Made by a program: the position numbers and the translations under genes. A DNA stretch of 64,000 bases from Varroa destructor (lineage: Eukaryota > Arthropoda > Arachnida > Mesostigmata > Varroidae): the NCBI RefSeq assembly GCF_002443255.2, contig NW_019211457.1:18469983-18533982 (forward strand), given 5' to 3'. Positions 54,801 to 64,000 of the stretch are shown piece after piece; the first letter of the stretch is position 1, and each line of letters starts with the position of its first letter. The notes under the pieces are model-generated. The model was not told the DNA's origin and did no database searches. It worked only from the letters and a program-made list of their open reading frames with translations.

Positions 54801-57800
54801 AAAGCAATCAGTCACATCTATCTACGTTATGTATGTAAGGTGAAAATGTACGTATATGGGACGTAAGCTTTATAAATTATGCCTCAGAGACAACCCACTA
54901 CCTAATGAATATTATAACCTAGAAATATACAACTCGGTTAAAGTCATGGGGGTGGGTATCTTGCATGCAATATTGATAAATCATATATGATCGCATAGTT
55001 CTATCTATCACCATTCACAAGCAACACTCGAAAGGTGAACTTTTAAAAACGGCCCTCTGACCACCTAATCATGCAAGCTTAATTAAGTTAAACCTCATAA
55101 ACATGCGCGTCTATCATTTACTGGTTAATCAGCTAGAAATCATTGTGTGATCTTCCAACGTCGCATCATATATATAGATACTGCAGTGTAAAAAGCCCTA
55201 TGCGAAACACGTTACAGCGTAAAGTCGCCATTACTAACCACGCACATCGTAATCACAAACAGGATTCAGCGAATTTGCTCACTGATGCAATGAGTGAACT
55301 TTATCCGTTAGCTAGCTATGCAATACGTTACGTAACTTCAAGTACTTAACCGGTGCTTACCGTTCCTTTGTCTGTTCATATGAACTTGCACTTGATCCGC
55401 AGTCCGATCTAACCATCGGCACAGATGCCATCGCAGCCAGCCGAACTACCCGCCACTCCCACCAATGCAATGAGAAAAACCCGATCAGAGAGGCAGAAAA
55501 ATGGTTTGCTTCGGAATGATGATGATCGACAACGTCAAAAGCTGCACTATAGATGAATATGTATCTTCACCAGTAACCTGTTGTTAGCAGTAGCTGTCAT
55601 TGTTGTTGTTTGCCGTCCCTGTTAAGAGGAAGAACTACCTATTAGAACACCTAAGTAACATCCTCCGTTGAAGTTCGTCGTGCTAATTCTAAGACGACCT
55701 CGCGATCGCGCAAAGGCCATCCGCCATACGCAGCGTCATCAACATTAGTAACATTTACAGTTTCGTTGTTGTAACTCAGTTGCTTTTTTCTTTTTTTTTA
55801 ATTCAAACAGCCACATGGACATTTTACCACCATTAGCTATCAGTAAGTTTCCTCAACTTTTAATTCTTTGCTTCAATTATCGCTCTGTCACAATGACCAT
55901 CACCTGGTAGGTTAGCATCATTAGTGAACGTTATCAATTCATAGAATGAGGCGTCGAATCCACAACGGACGCAACGAAGTGAGCAATGCTGTTCTATCAG
56001 AGGTCATTCTGATTGCAGACGACTGTAGGTGCTGCAGTCGCAATTATGGCTATAGATTTCTCCAATGTAGGAAGGTATACTGACGCTGATAGTCGCCGCT
56101 TTCTTGAACCACTCGCTATGCCGCGATTTAAGCGCAACGACGCCCAAACGAGACAGGACGACTAAACCAGGGAGCACCGTTACACTGAAACTCACTACAG
56201 TTCGACGTCTATTGTTGTCGATGCGACATCCAACCTCAGTTTCTTACAACAGGTACTTCATTCTGCTTCATTCAGCTTGATTTACTACCTGGCTACAGCT
56301 AGCTGATGGTGTACACCATCCCAACTTCGCGCACTCCCATATTCTGTCGTTTGTTTTGATTGTTCTTTGCTGCGACGCTATGGTGGCTTTTTTTGACTCT
56401 CTGCCTGATGCGTCTTGTAACTCATTTATTTTCACAATAACCGCCGTTACAGCCGTAAAGACATGTGACGCAGTTTCATGTAAAAATAATAACAAGGAAA
56501 ATAAGGAACTAGCTATACAGGGGCAAATACTCTAATGGGGCATACGCACCTCGCCAGGCGCTGTACATACAGAAAGGAAACGAACAGCGGCAATCCTGCA
56601 GGACTGCTTTAGATGTCCTTGTCTAAGTGAAATACTCCAGCGTTTGTACGAGATTTCCTGCTTATGCTTCCTCCATACAAAATTGATCTAGCTTTATTGG
56701 AAAAGGTAGTGATAGCAGAGTAATTGTTGTCTGCGCCAACATTCTAATTGGGTCGCTGCAGGAAATCATTTCCTCCTTTCAAGTTCAATTATTCCCAAGC
56801 TGGTATCTAAAGCGAGTATGCTTTTTATATGCAGGAGTTGTTGGAACGTGCTTGAATACTCAGCCCGGGATGCGTTTGATGGGAAAGCACGAGAGTCTCA
56901 GTTGGATTTTACTACCAAGTAATCGCAATAACAGTAATTGCTAAATTGCTATTCAATTAAAACCGGTAGCCTATAACCCACGATATAATAAAGGTCGTGC
57001 TTTTTCGATTTTTAGGCCGATGAAAACCGTGCATGCCCGTTTGACAAGTTCCTATTCATTATAATTCACTGTGACTATTGATCAGAGCAGTGGTGACGAT
57101 TGGCCACAATAGATCCGTCTAGTTTGGGTTAGATCTGTTGGCTCTTTTGGATTGAGTTCCCACTGCCAACTGATCTGGTGACATTTCAGACGTGGTTAAG
57201 GTCGGATTAGTTGCTTGAAGCGTTTTCCTAGCTTTTTTTTTCCTTTCTGCATGCGCCTGCGACAATCATTGCTTAATCAGACTAATTACTGTTATAATAT
57301 GCCAGCCAATTAGCGTAATACGTACGATTGGACAGCAGTCTCAATGTGACCCCAGCGTAGTCTTAGTAAACGGTAACTGTAGTGATTGCTTTATAGCAGC
57401 TGAGCAAACGTTGCATACGTGTGCAGAGTATTCGTCATTCAAAACACTACTAGGATAATTGTCTGGGGTAACAGGGGTGCGAAAGACAGATTAATTGATG
57501 ATGCATAGCCACACATACACAACACTAACTCACAGTCAAAATTAACTAGCACACAGAATTACGTCTGCGAACATCAAGGCATAGGGGGGCATAAATAATA
57601 CCCCAGCCCATGACGGTGTTTCAAATACAGAAGGTATGCCAGTCACACACCGGTTCATACGAGAGAGTTCGACGCCACTCAGCACTTGACTACTAACTTC
57701 CCTATGGTACTCCGGATCACCTACGTTTTCTCGTTAGCAGTAGCGGAATATCAATAGCGCTAGATGCAGCTTATGCTTGGATGACTTACAAGCTAGGAAC

Positions 57801-59310
57801 AGATTATTTTGCTCAGTGATTTCCTTTGCCAGAAACGTCGTGATAAGTTTACACCAATGGTTCTGAAGGATAGAACCATTAAAACGTCTGACAAACTCTA
57901 CATAACGGCGCTCCAAAGACGAATCTATTACAGGGATTATTCGCAACTTCGTACATCACGGGGGCATTTGCGGAGTTCGCCGTTCAAGTAGTTCTAGGCG
58001 TCAGTCAGCCACTGACTGAAACAGCAAAGCACTAGCGAACCCAGTTTGTCACGGCGAAAAGTCGGCAAAACAGACCACCGACCAGGCTGTGTACTTTTAG
58101 CTGTCGACCAGCTTCGTCGACCTGCTGGGTTTTGAATTGAGGGGGCGCCACCACCGCGTTCGCTCTTGCGCTAGTCCCTGGAGATCGCTAACCCAGAAAC
58201 ATACAATAATCCACGAACAGCTAGGCCGCTGCGTTCTTTGTATAGCAGCAGCACTAACAGGAGTACCAGGTTTACGTTTGCAGGCTGTAGGCCATCGGGT
58301 GCCGCAAAAATGAGAAATGCGAACAGAGGGGCTATAACTGGTTATTTTTACGCACACAGCGGACAGGGACAGGACTTCTCGCAACTGGAGCAGGACAGGT
58401 AGGCACACTGCAACCCGTCTCATCGATAACACGGCAGCGGTGACGGCGGCCACTAAAACCGTCATTATTAGGCCACTAACATCATGAGCACTGCACCATC
58501 TGTTCACCATGCAACAGAGCTCGTATCTTACAACATTACTACGCCTGCAACATAACTAACCAATAAGGCCAGCCGGCTCGAATTGAATAGAGCCGTTTAC
58601 TTGCCATACTCTACAAAGCTCTCTATAGGCCGCAGGCTCGTCCAAATGCCGAATAATTTTGTCCAAATAGCGCAAATTTCAAGGCTGAAGAGTATCTGCA
58701 TACACGTAGAACTGCGTAATGTACCCGATTTTTGAGTGTATCGTCAAAAATTAACAGATTATTGCATAATAATATAGAATCTGACAGAGCAGAGCAGACC
58801 TTCTAGACTGGCGATATTTATATTTCGAAAGAAGAAAATTGACGAAGGGGTTTCTCAGGAATCTGAAACAGTTTTTGTTGGGTCGTACACTGAAGCTTGA
58901 CAATGCATTCTCCATGCTTATGTCTTTGTTTCTCGATTTCTTATCCAAAGCCAAAAATTACGGCATTATCAAATATGGCCGATGTGGGTCTTTAGGAGAA
59001 CTAAGCGCGTTTAGTGTCTTCTGTTTGTATGATAATAGACAACTGTGGAGCGTCTCTTTATCAATTACAAGAGACCTTCGGAAGATAGATCTGTTTATAA
59101 CATGAACCAACGGAATACAAGTAAGACAGGTACATCCGCTGCAGAGGACCCGCCTTTCATATAAACAGGACCGACGCTCGTGTGACGTAATCAATAATAA
59201 CCGACTTTTTTTTTTAATTATCCACTGCTCGAAGCTAGAGTATCATCGGAAACTTTTTTTGGGCCCTATTGCGCCTTCCCCAAATCACTGTTCTCCAGCG
59301 GAGAATCCGT

Positions 59311-59377
59311 CCCAAAAGAGATTCCCAAAAGAAGTCCCAAAAGAGATTCCCAAAAGAAGTCCCAAAAAAGAGAACCC
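59311..59377. repeat. 25-base tandem repeat, 2.7 copies
   Basis: Two identical 25-base units lie at 59311-59335 and 59336-59360. Each is made of CCCAAAAGAGATT and CCCAAAAGAAGT. A third partial copy runs to 59377. Each unit is itself a near-duplicate of a 12-13 base CCCAAAAGA motif. The period is not a multiple of three, so a protein-coding repeat is unlikely. Confidence 0.9.
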
Positions 59378-62300
59378 AGAGGAATTGTTCTTACACCTTA
59401 CCGCTGCTTACATCGCAGTACGTAGAGGGATTTTTCTTCCATTTTCGAAGCATTTATTCTGTTTCAAAAAATGAGCCTTCTTGTAATATCTATATACATA
59501 TATGTCATCGATGATGCACTTCTTCGACAGAAGAAGTTGATCAGGTGAGGCGTTCGAATGCAGAATGATTCGATAGAATACTGAAGTCACGATTCTACCG
59601 AATACATGATGCTCAATGATGTGCAAAGAGTAGCTAAGTCATAACATCTAAAAGCTAACGTGAAATGACGGCGTGCTAATAACAAGTGTTTCATCATTTT
59701 CGGGCCTTTTTCCCCGATTGCCTTAGCGGTGTTTGTAATGCTTATATCGGAGGAACATGCTCCTATTGAAGCCTAAATAAATTTTTTTTCTAATAACCAA
59801 TTCGTGACAGGTACAAAGTTGCCATATTCTCACTTTGATATAGTTCCAAATAATCAAACAGTTCGAAAACTTGCAGCAGTAACATTTTAGCAACAATCAT
59901 TTACAATTTATTTTCTTTGTGATACAAACGCCTGTCGTATCTACATGTACATTTAACACTAAATCCTGTATCGCTGTTACATCCGCATGAACTTTCTATA
60001 GCTCCTATCGTCACTAGTCGTATGTAGTGTATCATCGTAATATCAACGGGCTTAGCGTAATAACTATGCATGCTGATAAATGACGAATATTCTGATTTTA
60101 TCCGCAGCTCTTCTGTCCGGTTATATTCTAACCTTCACAGTCGCAGCCCCGTTTCCCCATGTCGATTCCCAGACGAGACGGGGTTATTACCCCCCGGCCA
60201 AAAAAACTCGGATCCGCAACAGCGGTAGCTAGCCATTGCCTAACAAAAGTGCTTCACTGCATAATAGTAATAATTAGAATAACAATAAAATTGCTATTAT
60301 CGCCGTGGTTAGCAATTTTGCACGACTTATAGCTACATTATGCTCAGGCAGCCACGTAAGAACCATCAGTATCATCAGCAAAAGTCGCTGCGCGTGTGAT
60401 GACAGGTCGTCACTCAGGTACCATCAGCACAAGCCAACCATTTCGGAACCGTCTCGCCATTCACTAATTGACTTCGCTGGGTTTGTCCTCTGTCACTCGT
60501 TTCCGTCGCCCCGCCGCAGCGTATCTCGGCGTTTTATCATCAACACATTGTTCTAACTGGTACGGCCATCGCAATGACCCCCTAGACTACGTCGACCGTG
60601 ATGGGTTCGTGTGCTTATCTGGCCAGGGATGTTCGCACGAGCCCAGGCTTTGACCGTCTAGGTAGCCGCCTAATACAGGGGTAGTTCTGTATGAAGTGAG
60701 GTGATGGTGAGAATACTGTCAGCCACCGAAGGCGCAACCACCGACCGTGCTGCTGGCGTAGTACGATTCTCACGCAAGCGTTGAGCTGCTACTTACGGGC
60801 AGATGGTCGCATAGAGTCGATATATGTGAGACCGAGCAGGTGGTGTGGTATCGGTGTTATTGGAGAACGCTTTTGGACAGCGCTTAAGAAACAGGATAAG
60901 TATGCTCACCGGACATAAAAGGCGCGCAGTACCAAATAAACTGATAGAGAAACGCGTACGAATACGACTATATGCAATCATACGCTATATTGTAGACACG
61001 GTCTTGTACTTGGAAAGCGTGGTGCAAAATAGACTCGGAATGTCTTGTTGCAGTAATTGAAGTTGATAATTATTGAAGAAGGTGTATATAAGCTATACTT
61101 ACAACCTGGCTTTGTTTAGGGGTAAAGGAACCACCCATTTTAAGCATATGCACATTATTTAGCCGCAGAAAATTATCCTGGTCGACTGCATGGCCTATAA
61201 CAATACGACAGTGTGGATCGCAGTTACGTCTCTACTGGTGAGCGCTAGATCAAAACTCTGATCTTTTACACTTCTGATTAATACCAGTAAGAAGCACCGT
61301 AAAAAAATAGCAAGTTTCACTAAATTTGTTATAGCTTTCTGTCACTGCAGTTGTTTAAGCACAAGACAGGATTATCTCTGAGTTTTTAAAAGCACCCTTT
61401 TTGTCAATATGAATTGTATCATGTTTACGACCTTTTATAATGTTTATGCTCTCCCCTGAATTTTTGCCTATCAGACAATTTTTTTTCAATTTTTTTTCCG
61501 ATTTTTGTCAAATATGTTTATTATATACAGGGTATATAACTAGTCCCAATTATATCTACTCGTTAATGCATCAAAGACCGGTGGTTCCAATAATCTATTG
61601 AAGACACTGTCTACCATTCCCTTAATCTTTTTATAAACGTTAAAGTATTTCGTTGACGCATCCGTTGCGGACGAGAACCCTGTAGGAAGTCCGGCTGTTT
61701 AACAAACGTACGCTACAAGCCTATACTCACAAAAAGCCATAAAGTCTAGCGTACTGTTTGCGAAAATTTACTCTAAGTAATTATCGAAAGATCTTCTGCA
61801 GCATATGCTACAGATAGCTACCAGCTTGTTTCCAACAGAGAACGCGTCTCGTACAATAAGAAAGGCTGCTATTCCCACTATTCTAGCCACCATCACCGGC
61901 TCGGCAGTCACTTCCGGTCTGAGACGCTGCATAGATCCATCTAAATGGGAAGCCTTAATGTGTCCTGAGGGATTCCCCCATATTATGTATGACTTTATTC
62001 CGTGTCCACCGTCACCGCTGTACTACCTACGTAACCCAACTTTTCGTTTTTTTGTGGCTCCCTTTGCCACTATTATTATCGCTGATTGCCGCAGTCGATA
62101 GCAGAGGCAGCATGGGAAGGCCAGAGGTACTATTAGCTAGCTAGATGTTCGCTCCCGCTTAGAGTCGAATGTCGACTGATCGCAGTCAGTGGCCTTTCGG
62201 CGACTGCTGACCTTTTTGCCTTTTCGCTTAGCTATAGTAGCATGAATTTGTGTGTATATGGGTACTGCTTGGACCAGTGGGTATTTGTTTAGCTTGGCTG

Positions 62301-63698
62301 AATTGTATAGATCGTATCCTAGAGGTTCCAAACGAGTGTCCAAGCCCATTTAACGTCCTGTTCAATCGCCCGTCTAGTGAAGCGGCAGTCAGTACCTCGC
62401 GCAGCTTCTTGTTAGTTGCTGCGTGTTAAGCTTGTCTCCTGACTTTTTTTACTTTATGTCTCTCAGTTCTTTGTAACCCGTTTCACACTTCTCCGTTTCT
62501 CTGCACAACCTCTGTCCCTCTCTGCAGCTTTCCTCCTCGCTTGCCGTTCTATCTTTTTCCTCCACGCGTCTACTGTCTTTTCGTCTGCATGAAGTCGCAT
62601 GCGTGCATCTGTATTTATATAAGGCAGGCTTGTGGGGCAAACGGGATTAACAGAATTAAAGTACGGGCCGGAACTGGGGCTTTACGAGAAAGAAATCAAA
62701 AAGAGTTAGCTGGAAGCAAATCGACCAAGCTCATACACTGGCTGACCTCTTTGGCTGAAGCTTCTGCCGCCGCTTCAAAAAGATCAACCATTCTTTTCCT
62801 GTCCGAGCATTGAATACAATACCGTTTCTTTCGTGTCCTCTTTTGTGAACTCGGCTTTGCCCCGTGAAAACTGCTTTTAACCCTCGTTCTCCTCATCTCC
62901 CTATTCGATCTGCCTTCTGCCGTTTCTCTGGGCTCTGTACATTGACATTGAACACTACCAGAAGTGGCATTAGTCGCATTCAGTCGCCCGACTTCGTCGA
63001 CACTCAAAGTCCACGACGTCATACGCCAGCATCGACTGTTGTACGTCGCCATCACCAGCCCTATTGGCAGGACCAATGAGCCTAGATATATCGCTCCTCC
63101 TCACCATTATTCGAAGCGGTAGCACGTCGCTGGCGAACGATGCGATGATATGAACCATCGAAACCGTCGGATCCCTTTCCTCCTCCGTCGTCGACTCTTC
63201 TGCCTCTGGTCATTTTTCCTGACGACTACAGTTCATATCCGTGCTTCTATATCGGGGCGACTGTCCCAAGCTGCCTCTTCCGCGGTGTGGAACAATAAGA
63301 CAAGGGGCACATTTGTTTAATCAGGGATGGCAATCCGCGATTTTTCCCGCCTTTCTGCTCGATCCCCCTCAGTCCGGTGGCAACTCACAGTCGATATTAC
63401 TGCCATTAGACGAAAGTGACGCCTGCACAATTTGCGTCGAATAGCCTTTGTCATTAGACTTCGATAGAGAATACCACTGTTCAGTCCGTGGTACTATCGG
63501 ACGGTCGTTTCATTGGTGGGGGGTCGCATCAAATACTCTTTCAGAAACGGGCGGGCATACCCCAAGCTCAGAATTCGTTTGGCCGATTGGAAGGACCCTT
63601 GCAGTGGCCTCGTATTTCTCAAAAATTCGGTTGTCGGTGGAACGACACGAGGAACAAAACGACGCAAGCATGAATTTTTTCAGACGTAGGTAACGATT

Positions 63699-63712
63699 CT
63701 TTATATATATAT
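63699..63712. repeat. Short (TA)n run
   Basis: About seven TA units near the right edge of the window. Confidence 0.7.
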
Positions 63713-64000
63713 ATGTGCCTGCTGCTATATCCGCTTTTCGAGCTGATCAATTCCCAGAATAGTCAGTTACTATGGTCGTATATCCAGAACTGTATCAGGA
63801 AGTGGAGAAGGATGAATTGTAGTGCATAGAAAAGACCTCGGAAAGAGGCTTAACTACTGCTTGCCGGACCACAGCTATTTATGAACGAATGTGTTACCAA
63901 AGAGATACAAAGGATTCCATTATTGTCCTTGGTATATTTCATGCTCTAGTTATTGATGAAACGAAATTTTCAATAGCCTTACATGCAGTGCTTCCATTAC

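Larger units (their letters stand above)
47003..64000. other. Long interval upstream of the second calcium sensor gene, no recognised gene
   Basis: No gene is recognised in these 17 kb. Open frames of 60-137 codons occur on both strands, for example 58097-58510 (minus) and 62696-63076 (minus). Locally GC-richer patches lie at 51250-51730, 54080-54270, 58090-58530, 60130-60660 and 62400-63700. They might hide short exons, but I could not join any with splice sites or name a domain. No 5'UTR exon of the calcium sensor could be fixed. Confidence 0.45.

Noticed and set aside
58097..58510. 137-codon minus-strand open frame with a hydrophobic start
   Set aside because: It lies in a GC-richer patch where stops are rarer, has no recognisable family and no supporting signals.

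Overview
This window looks like arthropod nuclear DNA. It is AT-rich and full of microsatellites, and its genes are split by GT-AG introns, with no operons, Shine-Dalgarno sites or prokaryotic genes. The recognisable proteins are animal proteins: a translation elongation factor, two neuronal calcium sensors and a saposin-repeat protein. The calcium sensor at 30-32 kb has the sequence character of insect and chelicerate neurocalcin. I cannot fix the species; a chelicerate such as a mite is one guess.

All four supported genes lie on the minus strand. (1) 1263-3623 is a complete two-exon gene for elongation factor 1-gamma, 432 residues. (2) 13713-17507 is the 3' part of a prosaposin-like gene. 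I rebuilt three phase-0 exons that together encode two six-cysteine saposin B domains; the 5' exons were not found. (3) 30314-31837 is a complete four-exon neurocalcin gene, 190 residues, with three canonical EF-hands and an N-myristoylation signal. (4) 46055-47002 is a complete two-exon neuronal calcium sensor of a second type, 189 residues. Genes 3 and 4 are relatives lying about 14 kb apart on the same strand. They share an intron at the homologous site between EF-hands 3 and 4. Poly(A) signals follow all four genes.

The rest, about 85% of the window, is intron or intergenic DNA. It holds microsatellites, a few short tandem duplications, one strong inverted repeat at 23.4 kb, and open frames that mostly look like chance. 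Two short minus-strand stretches with good splice sites (43088-43171 and 35162-35350) could be exons of unrecognised genes. No transposase or reverse transcriptase, tRNA, rRNA, CRISPR array or virus-like gene was recognised.

The genes do not form one pathway. Elongation factor 1-gamma serves protein synthesis, the saposin-like protein should act in the lysosome or secretory path, and the two calcium sensors should act at neuronal membranes. I found no clear new system. The most useful results are the rebuilt saposin gene and the calcium-sensor gene pair.
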